From Saprospiraceae bacterium (GTDB lineage Bacteria; Bacteroidota; Bacteroidia; Chitinophagales; Saprospiraceae), in assembly GCA_016715245.1 (NCBI GenBank), contig JADKAS010000001.1:186001-250000 (forward strand): 64,000 nucleotides of DNA. The letters run 5' to 3'. Position 1 is the first letter of the stretch; the number at the start of each line of letters is the position of its first letter. Both the position numbers and the translations under genes were made by a program. This document shows, piece by piece, positions 29,950 to 39,905 of the stretch. The notes under the pieces were generated by a model, which was not told where the DNA came from, ran no database searches, and saw only the letters and a program-made list of their open reading frames with translations.

Positions 29950-31308
29950 ATGGGTGCTTCACATTCCCTTCAGGTTGATACATCAGTAAAGGTATTTTGC
30001 TTCTGACGTTGCCGATTTCACTGGCAAAACTTGTACCGGAGCTTAACTATCTGTTTAATGCTGTTTTTTTTAAGCCAGCTTGGTGTGAAGGAACTTGGTC
30101 TTGTCGGATTGGTGGGCGTTTACTACCTTATCTTTTCTGCTATAGGTTACGGACTGAATAATGCATTGCTTGCTATTATGAGTCGGAGGGCAGGGGAAAA
30201 TAACAGGGATGCGATTTTTTTGACTTTATGGCATGGCTTGGTAGTAGGAACCATTCTGGCCCTCGTCACTATTGTCTTTACTTATTTTTGTATTGAACAT
30301 ATCCTTATTGCCACGGGAGTTGATGAAGCCGGTGCAAAAATGGCGGCTGAATTTCTTAAAATCAGAATGTGGGGATTGTTGTTTTTATACGCCTATCAGA
30401 TGCAGAATGCCTACCTCGTGAGTCTGCAACGAAGTAAATTTTTATTGTTCGGAGCGCTTATTGCTTCCGTATCCAATGTCTATCTGGATTATGCTATGAT
30501 TTTCGGACATTTTGGCTTTCCGGAAATGGGATTTAACGGAGCAGCCTATGCATCAGTTATTTCTGAAATTCTGGGAATGGTTACAGTATTTGCTGTTATT
30601 TATTTTTCAAAAATATCAATTAAAGAAGGCATAAAATACCATTGGGAAATACAAAAAAAGACTATATCCCTTGTTCTCAGACAGGCATGGCCTTTGATGG
30701 GACAATATGCCATCAGTACTTTTGCCTGGTGGATATTTTTTATCCTTGTCAATCGAAATTATAACGAAACAGAACAAGGCGTATCTCAGGTAATGCGTAA
30801 TCTGTTCGGTCTGAGTGGTATATTTACATGGGCGTTTGGTTCATCCACCAATACGATCATCAGTAATATTATCGGGCAGGGAAAAATCAACGAAATCAGG
30901 AGAACTTTATTCAGGATAATGGCTATCAGTGGTATTGGTATATCTTTTTTTATTGCGGTCATCAATATCTGGCCTTCGGTTTTTTTGGGTTTTTACGGAC
31001 TGGGAGAAGATTTCCTTGCAGAGGCTATTGGTCCATTGCGTGTGGTTACCATTGCCATGCTTATCCTGGGTGTCGGGGTGATATTGCTTAATGCTGTCAT
31101 TGCTACCGGGAAAACGATTGTGGTGTTCTGGATTGAGTTTGCCGGCATATTTTCCTATCTTTTGTATGTGTTTTTAGTAATTGAAATATGGAAAATGGAC
31201 CACCTTACGGCCTGGATGAGTGAGTGGGTGTATTGGAGTGTCATGGCTTTCCTGAGTATTGTATATCTCTGGAAAGGAAAGTGGAAAAAATCACTTTCCA
31301 TCGATTAA
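29950..31308 (+). CDS. MATE-family efflux transporter, N-terminus broken by two frameshifts
   Basis: About 452 residues when joined. The natural start is the ATG at 29950 (MGASHSLQVDTSVKV). One base is missing near 30000, before LLLTLPISLAKLVPELNYLF, and one T is surplus in the T8 run at 30064-30071, after which SQLGVKELGLVGLVG continues. Both frames join without loss of sequence into a typical first MATE helix. Downstream about eleven more hydrophobic helices follow without a break. MATE proteins expel cationic drugs or metabolites using Na+ or H+. No local ligand evidence. As both breaks lie in repetitive bases, error is plausible. Confidence 0.85.
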
Positions 31309-31425
31309 TATGCTTTTTCAGAAGTCTTTTATCTATAATAAACAAAAGTTCGTATAAGATATTATTAAAAACCGAACCGAATGTTTTAATATTGTAGTCT
31401 ATTTCAAATAAATTAAAACTGGAAT

Positions 31426-32868
31426 ATGAATTTTTTGTACAGAAGGTTGTCCGGATATATTTTAATCGTTATTTTATCAATGACGCTAAATGTGGCAACA
31501 GCTCAGAAACAATGGTCTCTCAATGAATGTGTTTCGCTGGCGCTTGAAAATAATTTACAGATGGTTGCTGTCGAAAATAATCTTGAACTGGCAGAAATCA
31601 ATCTGCGGCAAAGCCAGCATGCCAGGTATCCGAGCCTGAGTGGTAGTGTCAACTTGAACAACAGTTTTGGTAGAACGGTTGACCCCACTACTAACTCATT
31701 TATCAATCAGTCCTTTTTAAGTAACGGACTTTCCCTGAATTCCGGTGTTTTACTTTTTAACGGATTTCGGATAAATAATACTATTTCACAATCCAGGCTA
31801 AATGCCTTAGCTTCAAAAAAGGATATAAATCAACTCGAAAGAGATATTACACTAAATGTAGCTACAGCTTTTCTGAACGTAATATTTGCTAAAGAAAATA
31901 TTACAATCAATGAAAACCAGCTGGAACAAAGTATCGCGCAAAGAGAATTGATGCAAAAAATGATTCGGGTCGGAAATTCCCCCGAAAATGCAATTTTTGA
32001 TTTGGATGCTCAGGTGGCACAAAATGAACAGAATCTGGTTACTGCAAGAAATAACCTTGAATTGGCAAATTTGACACTACGCCAACTCATCCGGTTAGAT
32101 CCAGCCATTCCGTTTGATATACAAGTTCCGGACATCGAAGTTGAAAAGGAGGAGTACTCGTTATTGTCCATAGAAGAATTAACTGAGAATGCTTTTAGAA
32201 ATCAACCTTCACTGGAGGCGTCAAAACTGAGGATCAATGTGGCTGAAAAAGGTGAAAAAATCGCTGAAGCGGGGTTTTACCCGACTTTAAGTGCAGGAGG
32301 AAGCCTGATAACAAATTTTTCTAACCGGTTTCAACAGCCCAGTGGAAATTATTTTGATACACTTATTAAACAAGAAATTATATTTAATGGGCAACCTGTT
32401 TTCATTGAATCAAAACAGCAAATACCGATTTTTGAATCCATTCCTTATTTTAATCAATTGAACAACAACTTTTCTTATGGGGTTGGTCTGAACCTCAGTA
32501 TTCCGATTTATTCAAATTATTCTGTAAGGGCTGCAAAAAGCAGGGCAGTGGTAACAACAAATAATGCTAAAAACAACTATGAAATCCTGAAGGATAATAT
32601 TAAGGTTACCGTAGCACAAAGTTATGCAGAAGCCAAAGCCGCCAAATCCAGGTTTGAAGCGGCAGAAAAAACCTTTCAGGCCCAATCCAATGTATATAAC
32701 AACGCACTTAAGCGGTTTGAAACCGGTAACCTGAATTCTTATGATCTTGTTCGGTTTAAAACCTTATATGAAACAGCGCAGACAAACGTTTTAATAGCAA
32801 AATATGATTTGTTTTTCAGATATAAAGTTTTGGATTTTTACCTGGGGAAACCGATTGTAATTAAATAA
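31426..32868 (+). CDS. TolC-family outer-membrane efflux protein
   Basis: 480 residues. The signal peptide ends near NVATAQ (about residue 26). The first OEP repeat opens with WSLNECVSLALENNLQ and the second half carries the long helices (EKGEKIAEAGFYPTLSAGG; AAEKTFQAQSNVYNNALKRF), with the closing pattern FETGNLNSYDLVRFKTLYE. These trimeric channels span the outer membrane and periplasm and complete tripartite exporters. The adaptor gene follows 26 bases later; an inner-membrane pump would be expected next but is not there, so the pair must work with a pump encoded elsewhere. Complete and undisturbed. Confidence 0.92.
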   Translation: MNFLYRRLSGYILIVILSMTLNVATAQKQWSLNECVSLALENNLQMVAVENNLELAEINLRQSQHARYPSLSGSVNLNNSFGRTVDPTTNSFINQSFLSNGLSLNSGVLLFNGFRINNTISQSRLNALASKKDINQLERDITLNVATAFLNVIFAKENITINENQLEQSIAQRELMQKMIRVGNSPENAIFDLDAQVAQNEQNLVTARNNLELANLTLRQLIRLDPAIPFDIQVPDIEVEKEEYSLLSIEELTENAFRNQPSLEASKLRINVAEKGEKIAEAGFYPTLSAGGSLITNFSNRFQQPSGNYFDTLIKQEIIFNGQPVFIESKQQIPIFESIPYFNQLNNNFSYGVGLNLSIPIYSNYSVRAAKSRAVVTTNNAKNNYEILKDNIKVTVAQSYAEAKAAKSRFEAAEKTFQAQSNVYNNALKRFETGNLNSYDLVRFKTLYETAQTNVLIAKYDLFFRYKVLDFYLGKPIVIK

Positions 32869-32894
32869 ATATAAAACTTTTTAACAGATAAAAA

Positions 32895-34186
32895 ATGGCG
32901 AAATCAAAAAAGAATTGGTGGTTGATTGCAGCAGCAAAAAGGACCATTAAAGAAACCGTATCTGCAAGCGGTAAAAGTATACCCGATTGCCCAGGTCAAA
33001 ATCAGTTCGGATGTTTCCGGGGAAATTGTTGAATTGTATGTTGAAGAAGGAGATAGTGTCGTAATAGGTCAACTTCTTGCTAAAATAAACCCTGACGTTT
33101 ATGTTTCAGCTGTGGAAAGAGGACAAGCTGGTCTTAATGCTACGCGTTCTCAGTATGCCATCAGTAAAGCTCAGCTTGAAAGCAGCAAAAGTCAGAAAGA
33201 GCAGATTCTCGCACAACTTGAAAATGCAAAAATAATTCACGATAGAAATATTCAGTTGAAAAAAGATGGTGTGATATCACAGGCTGAGTTTGATCAGTCT
33301 GCTGCCACATTAAGAGGACTTGAAGCAAATCTGAAAGCAGCTGCCGCCAATATCAGGTCAGCGGAAAAAAGTATGGAAGCAGCCGGTTTTACCGAAAAGG
33401 ATCTGCAGCCGGACTTAAAGAATTAAAAACCAATCTGGACAGAACGATTATACGCGCACCACGTAGTATTGTGTCCAGTCTTTCAGTAGAAAAAGGAGAA
33501 AGGGTAGTAGGAACTATTCAGATGACTGGAACGGAAATGATGCGTATTTCTGACCTTAATGCCATGGAAGTTCAGGTGGAAGTAAGTGAAAATGACATTC
33601 TTAAAGTAAAAGTTGGAGATGAAGCTGACATTGAAGTGGATGCATATACCGGGAAAAAATTTAAAGGTGAGGTTACCCATATTTCCAACTCAGCATCCAA
33701 TATCAAAAGTGCTTTGGGCACTGCTTCTTTGACAACAGATCAGGTGACTAACTTTCAGGTGAAAATCAGAATTATCGAAGATTCATATAAAGACCTTAAG
33801 TCCAGTGTCAACAAACACGTTTTCCGGCCAGGTATGTCCGCTTCTGTGGATATTTATACCAGAAAAGAAGAAAATGTAATTACTGTTCCTATTCAATCCG
33901 TTGCCATCCGTGAAAAAAAGGATGCCAAAATTAAAAAGATGTAAAAACCGAAATTCAGGAAGACCAGTACAATCAGGTAGTTTTTATCATGGATGCAGAT
34001 ACAGCTAAAATGGTTATTGTGACGACCGGTATTCAGGACAATGAATTTATTCATGTCATTTCCGGAGTGAAGTCTGGTGATAAAATCGTTTCCGGGCCTT
34101 ATTCAGAGTTGAGCAAGGGTTTGAAAAACGGAGATAAAATTCATATCAAAAAAGAAGAAAAGGAGAAAAAGGAACCCAAAGAATAA
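32895..34186 (+). CDS. HlyD/MacA-type periplasmic adaptor, damaged
   Basis: A membrane-fusion protein linking an inner-membrane pump to the TolC-like channel encoded before it. The start MAKSKKNWWLIAAA runs directly into KRTIKETVSASGK; the expected membrane helix and linker of about 30 residues are absent. Frames break near 32972 (surplus A in AAAA), 33400 and at the A5 run 33933-33937 (one A missing). The joined protein shows the lipoyl half-motif KISSDVSGEIVELYVEEGD, the coiled-coil hairpin (about ALNATRSQYAISKAQLE to KSMEAAG), the second lipoyl half (TIIRAPRSIVSSLSVEKGER), and the beta-barrel and membrane-proximal domains. The stop overlaps the next start (TAATG). Without the helix the protein would be soluble, so check whether the gap is real. 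Confidence 0.8.
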
Positions 34187-34797
34187 TGGCTCATTCTTTT
34201 GATAATGCCCTGATTGTTTTTGTGAAAAATAAAATCCGGGGTCAGGTAAAAACACGCCTTGCAAAAGATGTAGGTAATGACAGGGCATTGGATATATATT
34301 CTCAATTGTTGGGGATTTTACAAAAGCAAGTCTGGAAATTGCAAATTCCCGTTTTCGTGTATTTTAGTCATTATACAGAATCGTCTGGAGAGTGGGGTGG
34401 TTCAAATGTTTTTCCTTCAATACAACTCGGAAATGATCTGGGTGAAAAAATGGCCAATGCTTTCAACGAAACATTGCAAAAAGCAGATAAAGTAGTCATT
34501 ATCGGAAGTGACTGTCCTGTAGTCACAGAGAAAACGATTGAAAATGCTTTCAGCCAGCTGGATAAATATGATGTCGTCTTGGGACCTTCGGAAGATGGTG
34601 GATATTACCTGTTGGGAATGAAAAATTACTATTCTTTTTTGTTTTCAGATATACACTGGAGTACTGCTGCGGTATTGGATGAGACATGCAGAAAAATAAA
34701 GGAAAATGGTTTGACCTTTATGCTACTTGAAACATTTCGGGATGTGGATGACATTACAGACTATAATTATTACTCATCTTTAGGAATTCTTACATAA
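34186..34797 (+). CDS. DUF2064/TIGR04282-family glycosyltransferase-like protein
   Basis: 203 residues of a GT-A-like nucleotidyl/glycosyl transferase fold. Visible motifs: ALIVFVKNKIRGQVKTRLAK at the N-terminus, VVIIGSDCPVVTEKTIENAF (metal/nucleotide-binding GSDCP) and VLGPSEDGGYYLLGMK in the middle. All three are diagnostic for the DUF2064 family, whose better-studied members are annotated in arsenosugar biosynthesis; the general function is not established. Its ATG overlaps the stop of the adaptor gene by one base (TAATG), suggesting translational coupling, but no biochemical link with efflux is apparent. Complete. Confidence 0.8.
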   Translation: MAHSFDNALIVFVKNKIRGQVKTRLAKDVGNDRALDIYSQLLGILQKQVWKLQIPVFVYFSHYTESSGEWGGSNVFPSIQLGNDLGEKMANAFNETLQKADKVVIIGSDCPVVTEKTIENAFSQLDKYDVVLGPSEDGGYYLLGMKNYYSFLFSDIHWSTAAVLDETCRKIKENGLTFMLLETFRDVDDITDYNYYSSLGILT

Positions 34798-34835
34798 GTT
34801 TTTACCCTTTGATAAAAGCTGTTAAAAAGGTGCGA

Positions 34836-35222
34836 TTATCTTTTTATGCAATTTTCCAGATCTTGTACAGTTTCTTTTATGGTTTTTTCCTTAAAGTTGT
34901 TCATCCACGAATGGTTTAAAAAGTTGATGATGTTGGTAACTTCCGTAGTTGAAAGATTTTTGAATGCGGGCATTTCTTTAACCAGAAAAGTGGAATCCTT
35001 CCATATAGTATCATTTTTGCCATTATACAAAAGACAAACCATTTCTTCTGAGTAGGTGATGGTTGAACCTTTCAGAGGAGGAATCAGATTATTCAGGCCG
35101 GTTCCATCTTCCATATGGCAATGAGCACATTGTGACAGATACAGTTGTTTTCCCTGAACGTAAGGTGTGGTATTGCAGTTGTAAAACAAGAAGCTAAAAA
35201 GTATAAAAACCGGAATAATCAT
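34836..35222 (-). CDS. c-type cytochrome lipoprotein
   Basis: About 128 residues from MIIPVFILFSFLFYNC, a lipoprotein signal with cysteine at residue 16; this start lies two bases after the upstream SCO1 stop, fitting an operon better than the longer frame to 35258. One haem c site, CAHCHMEDGTGL (CxxCH), and a distal methionine in KEMPAFKNLS give a class I mono-haem cytochrome. It acts on the outer face of the inner membrane or in the periplasm as an electron carrier. The last of three genes with SCO1 and a small lipoprotein. Confidence 0.88.
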   Translation of the reverse strand: MIIPVFILFSFLFYNCNTTPYVQGKQLYLSQCAHCHMEDGTGLNNLIPPLKGSTITYSEEMVCLLYNGKNDTIWKDSTFLVKEMPAFKNLSTTEVTNIINFLNHSWMNNFKEKTIKETVQDLENCIKR

Positions 35223-35223
35223 T

Positions 35224-35829
35224 TTATTTGTATTCATCCAGAAGTAATTTGACATCATTAATAAATTTTGGTGTATCTTCAGGTTCTGTGCCTTCCGTAA
35301 AAGACCTTACATGTCCACTTTTATCGACCAGAACAATTTTACCACTGTGATCAAAACCTCCCGGGGCTGTAGGATCTTCAAGTGCCGCTACAAAAAAATC
35401 ACCTGCAAGATCAAGTGTTTCATCTTTATCGCCAGTCAAAAAATGCCAATATTTGGTGTCTACACCCAGATTGGAAGAATAAAGTTTTAATTTTTCAGCA
35501 TTGTCCCTCTTTGGATCAATGGTAAAAGAAACCAGTCGGACTCTGTCATCTCCTTTGAAGGCTTCGTGTATTTTCAGCATTTCTTTCATGACTTTAGGGC
35601 AAATGGAAGGGCAGGAGGTAAAGAAAAAATCAGCAATGTAAATATACGCTGATAAATCTTTGTTGCTCACTTGTACACTGTCCTGATTGATATAGGTAAA
35701 GTCACGGATTACATGATATTTGGGTTTGCCATTTTCAATAACTGTATTACCCAGATAAGGCAAGGTGGTTGGTTTACAGGAAAACAGTGTTAGTAAAATA
35801 AAAAAAGGGAGAAAAAAGTAATATTTCAT
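35224..35829 (-). CDS. SCO1/SenC-family copper chaperone
   Basis: 201 residues. A lipoprotein signal (MKYYFFLPFFILLTLFSC) anchors a thioredoxin-like domain with the copper-binding pair in FFTSCPSICPKVMKEM (CxxxC) and the third ligand region GGFDHSGKIVLVDKSG. SCO proteins deliver copper to the CuA site of cytochrome oxidase and have redox roles. It overlaps the preceding lipoprotein gene by 4 bases (ATGA) and is followed by a cytochrome c gene, consistent with respiratory-chain maturation. Complete. Confidence 0.92.
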   Translation of the reverse strand: MKYYFFLPFFILLTLFSCKPTTLPYLGNTVIENGKPKYHVIRDFTYINQDSVQVSNKDLSAYIYIADFFFTSCPSICPKVMKEMLKIHEAFKGDDRVRLVSFTIDPKRDNAEKLKLYSSNLGVDTKYWHFLTGDKDETLDLAGDFFVAALEDPTAPGGFDHSGKIVLVDKSGHVRSFTEGTEPEDTPKFINDVKLLLDEYK

Positions 35830-36227
35830 TTTTTTTGGTTTAAGCTGTTTATAAGTTTTTGAGCCAATTCCATTGAATAATACATATCGTCGCTGACTTT
35901 CTGTATTTTGACTTTTTCCTTTTCTAGGTAAGCGGTGGTTTCAGCTTTGTTTTCCGGCATCCTGAATTCAGCCATCCATACCATCATTCCTTCATCTGCA
36001 TCATCTATCACTTTAAGAGCGGACAAAATGGAGTCAATGGATTGAGGGTGTTTGTCTTTTAATGATTTAAGTTCTTTTTTTAATTTATGCATTTGGCCCA
36101 TTTTGGGCATAACTTCATCGTGAATAAACATGACTTCTTCATAAAGTGGATTTTGCAATTGTTCTTTTTTACTTTGACACGACAAAAACAATACTGAAAA
36201 AACGATAAAATACACTAATTTTTGCAT
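35826..36227 (-). CDS. small helical lipoprotein upstream of SCO1
   Basis: 133 residues from MQKLVYFIVFSVLFLSC, a clear lipoprotein signal; the frame's upstream extension to 36380 is untypical and would run into the divergent photolyase promoter. The mature part is helical and charged with KPKMGQMHKLKKELK-like amphipathic stretches and methionines (MMVWMAEFRMP). I do not recognise a defined family; similar proteins next to SCO1 in Bacteroidota carry uninformative names. Methionine and histidine content would suit a metal-related role, but that is inference. Overlaps SCO1 by ATGA. Confidence 0.72.
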   Translation of the reverse strand: MQKLVYFIVFSVLFLSCQSKKEQLQNPLYEEVMFIHDEVMPKMGQMHKLKKELKSLKDKHPQSIDSILSALKVIDDADEGMMVWMAEFRMPENKAETTAYLEKEKVKIQKVSDDMYYSMELAQKLINSLNQKK

Positions 36228-36242
36228 AGGAATATTTTGGTA

Positions 36243-36250
36243 CAAAATTA
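36243..36250 (-). promoter_or_regulatory. -7 element of the SCO1 operon
   Basis: Reverse-strand TAATTTTG matches TAnnTTTG, 16 bases before the ATG at 36227. A -33 TTTG is not evident. Confidence 0.4.
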
Positions 36251-36421
36251 AGCCTTTTAGACCATCTTTGATAAGGAAAAGATGTAAATGTTTATCAGAA
36301 TTTTGATATGAAAACAGCCTTATTTTTATTGGCAGGGATATTTTAAAAGAAATGCATTTTAATGGAGTATTTTTAAACAAGCTTTGCTATAGTTTGTTTT
36401 GAGCCCATATAAATCTATTAA

Positions 36422-37750
36422 ATGGAAAACAGGGCAATTGTTTGGTTCAGAAATGACCTGAGGATTCATGATAATGAGGCACTGACAGAAGCCATAAATA
36501 AAAAGGTACAAATTATTCCCGTATACGTTTTTGATGAAAGGGTTTTTAAAGGAAAAACCTCCTATGGATTTGACAAAATTCAGTCTTTCAGAACTCAATT
36601 TATTATAGAATCCGTTGAGGATCTGAGAAAAAATTTAAGAATACGGGGTGCTGACCTTTTAGTGAGGATGGGGAAACCGGAAGAAATCATCTTTGAACTT
36701 GCCAAAACACTAAAAACACAATGGGTTTATTGTAACAGGGAAAGAACGTATGAAGAGGTAATGGTTCAGGACGCGTTGGAACACAAACTCTGGACAATAG
36801 GGCAGGAAATAAGATATACACGTGGAAAGATGTTGTATTACACTTCTGATCTGCCTTTTCCAATTACACAAACGCCTGAAAGTTTTACTGCATTCAGAAA
36901 GGAAGTTGAAAAAATTATTCCTGTTAGAAAACCCGTGCCCGTGCCTGAAACCGTCCCTTACATGGAAATGGTTGATCCTGGAATTATCCCCGATCTCGAT
37001 TATTTTGGCAAAAAAAATATAGTAAAAAATCATATTGAAAACAATAACTTTTGCGGCGGCGAAAGTGCAGGTCTTGCGCAATTGAATTACTATCTAAACG
37101 AAAAACAACTTGTAAAAAATTATTTCGAAACCAGAAACGATCTTTTTGGGTGGGAATTTTCATCCAAATTGTCGCCATGGCTTGCTGCGGGCTGTTTATC
37201 TCCTAAAAAAGTTTTTGAGGAGCTTAAAAAATTTGAAATAAATAATGGTGAAAATAAATCTACGTATTGGCTTTATTTTGAACTTTTATGGAGAGATTTT
37301 TTCAGGCTTATGGGTAAAAAGCACGGAAATAATATATTTAAATCCGGCGGTATAAAAAACCGGAAACCTTCTCCATTTCATAAACCGGAAAATGGACTTG
37401 ATTGGGTTCATGCAAATACAGGAGAAGAAATTATTGATGCTTGTATTTTACAATTGAAAGAAACAGGTTATTCCAGTAACAGGGCCCGGCAATTAATGGC
37501 CAGTTACCTTGTTAATGACCTCAAAGGTGATTGGAGAATGGGTGCCGAGTTTTTTGAGTCATACCTCATTGATTACGACCCTTGTTCCAATTACGGGAAT
37601 TGGAATTATTTGGCCGGAATTGGCAATGATTCAAGAGAGGAAAGGTGTTTTAACCCCAAAATTCAGGCTCAAAAGTATGATCCGGATGGCAAATTTGTAT
37701 CGTATTGGACAGTATATAAAAAAACTTCTGTGTTCGCAACATTAAATTAA
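36422..37750 (+). CDS. cryptochrome DASH / photolyase-family flavoprotein
   Basis: 442 residues. The N-terminal photolyase alpha/beta domain opens with IVWFRNDLRIHDNEAL; the FAD domain shows KLSPWLAAGCLSPKKV, YWLYFELLWRDFFRLM, TGYSSNRARQLMASYLVNDL, DWRMGAEFFESYLIDYDPC and NYGNWNYLAGIGNDSRE, all diagnostic of Cry-DASH. These proteins bind FAD and usually MTHF and repair cyclobutane dimers in single-stranded DNA or act as blue-light sensors. Length is normal for bacterial Cry-DASH. Divergent from the SCO1 operon; TATAGTTTG at about 36388 could be a loose -7 element. Confidence 0.95.
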   Translation: MENRAIVWFRNDLRIHDNEALTEAINKKVQIIPVYVFDERVFKGKTSYGFDKIQSFRTQFIIESVEDLRKNLRIRGADLLVRMGKPEEIIFELAKTLKTQWVYCNRERTYEEVMVQDALEHKLWTIGQEIRYTRGKMLYYTSDLPFPITQTPESFTAFRKEVEKIIPVRKPVPVPETVPYMEMVDPGIIPDLDYFGKKNIVKNHIENNNFCGGESAGLAQLNYYLNEKQLVKNYFETRNDLFGWEFSSKLSPWLAAGCLSPKKVFEELKKFEINNGENKSTYWLYFELLWRDFFRLMGKKHGNNIFKSGGIKNRKPSPFHKPENGLDWVHANTGEEIIDACILQLKETGYSSNRARQLMASYLVNDLKGDWRMGAEFFESYLIDYDPCSNYGNWNYLAGIGNDSREERCFNPKIQAQKYDPDGKFVSYWTVYKKTSVFATLN

Positions 37751-37868
37751 TAAGGTTACATAGGGGCTATAAAACATTATGGTGTCTAAAGTTTATAATA
37801 ATGTGTTTGCTATGTTTATACAAAAGATATATCATGGATATTTGACTTCAATGTTAGATGATAAAGGT

Positions 37869-38762
37869 ATGTTTTTAAGTTCACTTTCCGGAATCAAAAA
37901 GATAATCATTTTAGTTTTATTCGTCTTTGGTCATTTTCAAGGCCTAAAAGCACAATTTGTCGAATTTGGATTCAACCTGTCCGGTAATACCTATCAGGGG
38001 GATATATCGCCTCTCACCTGGAGGTTAAGTATGCAGGGAGCCAATTTTGCCTATGGTCTGAATGCAGGTTACCATTTTAACAAATACTTATCACTAAAGA
38101 TATCTTACAACCTCGGATCCATTGAAGCTGACGACAAATATGCTGTTGATAAGTGGAGGCGTGACCGAAATTTAAATTTCAGAACGGACATCCGGGAATG
38201 GGCTCTTACTGCAGATGTATTCTTTTTGGAATATCTTAAGTTTTTTAGAAAATATGACCTTAAGCCATATCTGAAAACCGGGGTGGCCCTTTTTTCTTTT
38301 AATCCTCAGGGTTTATATAAAGGTAAATGGTATGACCTGCAGCCACTTGGTACCGAAGGACAAGGTTTGTCGGGTTCGGACAAACAACCTTATGACCTTA
38401 CGCAGATTGCCATTCCGTTTGGTTTTGGTTTGTGTTATGATATTAACAGATATATCAGGGTTGGATTTGAAATCAGTCCCCGTATTACATTTACAGATTA
38501 TCTTGATGATGTCAGTACAGAATATCCGGATTTTGAAAAACTACTAAAGGAAAGAGGACAGATGGCGGTCAACCTTTCTTATAAGGGAGATTTGTTGCCT
38601 GGTGGTATTGAACCCGAAGAAATAATCAATTTAGGAAGAGGGAATTCAAAAGATAATGACTGGTATGTTTTTACTTCATTTACATTTTCAGTGCTTTTTG
38701 ATCCTGTATATGAAAATATTAAAAGAAAAACTTTTAACGGTGCCAGAAAATGCACCTTTTGA
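37869..38762 (+). CDS. PorG-like outer-membrane barrel protein (DUF6089-like)
   Basis: About 297 residues from MFLSSLSGIKKIIILVLFVF, a signal peptide with cleavage near GLKAQ; the frame is open to 37779 but earlier methionines precede no signal. The mature part is an eight-stranded-type barrel: FVEFGFNLSGNTYQGDISP, LKISYNLGSIEADDKY, KPYLKTGVALFSFNPQG, RVGFEISPRITFTDYLDDVS, with a closing strand FTFSVLFDP. This resembles the DUF6089 proteins that include the T9SS accessory protein PorG. Given that several genes here encode T9SS cargo, a role in that system is plausible; assignment rests on pattern similarity. Confidence 0.68.
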   Translation: MFLSSLSGIKKIIILVLFVFGHFQGLKAQFVEFGFNLSGNTYQGDISPLTWRLSMQGANFAYGLNAGYHFNKYLSLKISYNLGSIEADDKYAVDKWRRDRNLNFRTDIREWALTADVFFLEYLKFFRKYDLKPYLKTGVALFSFNPQGLYKGKWYDLQPLGTEGQGLSGSDKQPYDLTQIAIPFGFGLCYDINRYIRVGFEISPRITFTDYLDDVSTEYPDFEKLLKERGQMAVNLSYKGDLLPGGIEPEEIINLGRGNSKDNDWYVFTSFTFSVLFDPVYENIKRKTFNGARKCTF

Positions 38763-38835
38763 TGGGTTAAATAATAGTACAATCATCGTTGTATAGTTTT
38801 ATCCATTTATAAGATGAATATATTGATAAAGTGCT

Positions 38836-38870
38836 AAAAAAAAAGCCTGTAATAGTTGATATTACAGGCT
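38836..38870 (-). terminator. rho-independent terminator between convergent genes
   Basis: Ten-base-pair stem AGCCTGTAAT / ATTACAGGCT with a 7-base loop; on the reverse strand it is followed by nine T. It ends secG and may also stop the convergent PorG-like gene. Confidence 0.88.
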
Positions 38871-38897
38871 ATTATTAGAGATTGAGTTGAGTTTTTC

Positions 38898-39164
38898 TTA
38901 CTGTAAATCCTGAATAGTTTCAGCTCCACCGGTTGTTCCGCTTACCATCATGGCTGTGACAATACACAATACAAACAATATAGCTGCAAGAATCCAGGTT
39001 ATTTTTTCAACAAAATCAGTTGATTTGGCAGCTCCAAACATTTGGTTCGCAGCAGCACCTCCGAAATTGGAATCTACTCCTCCTCCTTTAGGATTTTGAA
39101 TCAAAACTACTGCCATAAGTAAAACACAATTAATGGCGATTAAAATAGTCAAACCAGTGATCAT
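38898..39164 (-). CDS. secG: preprotein translocase subunit SecG
   Basis: 88 residues with two membrane helices (ITGLTILIAINCVLLMAVVL and ILAAILFVLCIVTAMMV) joined by the SecG loop: QNPKGGGVDSNFGGAAANQM and FGAAKSTDFVEK. SecG is the small accessory subunit of the SecYEG channel. The C-terminal tail is short and polar. Monocistronic, ending in a strong terminator. Confidence 0.95.
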   Translation of the reverse strand: MITGLTILIAINCVLLMAVVLIQNPKGGGVDSNFGGAAANQMFGAAKSTDFVEKITWILAAILFVLCIVTAMMVSGTTGGAETIQDLQ

Positions 39165-39281
39165 AATATATTTTTTTTAAAACAGGGTGCAAAGAAAAGT
39201 ATAATTTTGGTTTTAATCAAATAAAAACTGCCTAATTTACTTTTTTTACTTGGTTTTTATGTTTTTCCTACCGGTTTTTCC

Positions 39282-39782
39282 TTATAAACACATTAAATCG
39301 ATTTTGCCGGTAGCATAAGAATTGGAAAAATTACCGCTTCTGTCTTGTATTTTTACATTAAAAAACATGGCATTTATTGCAGGACAACCCAAAGGGTCAG
39401 CACAACAGGAAGGATTATTTTCTGTAAAACAACACAAACTGTACATGGTAAGGTAAAGGGTTCCCCTAACACCATTTTTTGTACCTTGTTCTGGAATAGG
39501 GGGCGCTTTGTACTCATAAACCAGATTTTCTTTTCTGCTGTCACTGATAAATATATTGGAGGCAGTTTTAGAGCCAAAGTTTCCGTCGCCATCTGTAAAT
39601 TCAATGATAAAAATGATCGAGTCCTCTGTGAAACTTCCTTGTCTCAGATTGTTTTTGGAAAGGCTAATGTTTGTTATTTCCGGAGAATTGTCAAGATCCG
39701 GGGCTTTGATACAACCGTTCCATACTGTAAATAAAAATACAGAAATCAAAACAACGGGTAAGTAATTCTTCAATACTTTCAT
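39282..39782 (-). CDS. hypothetical lipoprotein with cysteine-rich segment
   Basis: 166 residues. The signal (VVLISVFLFTVWNGC) ends in a lipobox cysteine. A beta-rich domain follows with IEFTDGDGNFGS, a possible calcium-binding loop, and a cluster of cysteines (SLCCFTENNPSCCADPLGC) before IQDRSGNFSNSYATGKI. Proteins of this build occur in Saprospiria, but I know no function. Nothing in the surroundings (secG and a divergent LuxE-like gene) helps. Confidence 0.65.
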   Translation of the reverse strand: MKVLKNYLPVVLISVFLFTVWNGCIKAPDLDNSPEITNISLSKNNLRQGSFTEDSIIFIIEFTDGDGNFGSKTASNIFISDSRKENLVYEYKAPPIPEQGTKNGVRGTLYLTMYSLCCFTENNPSCCADPLGCPAINAMFFNVKIQDRSGNFSNSYATGKIDLMCL

Positions 39783-39905
39783 GCGGAATGAATATAAGAA
39801 TTAAAACGATCCGGGGGCCCTGTTTGTTTTTAACCGCGACTACATTTTTTTTGATGATTTTTATTCCTTTGTGAACAAGAGGTAAATAAATTGTATTTAA
39901 ATTGA

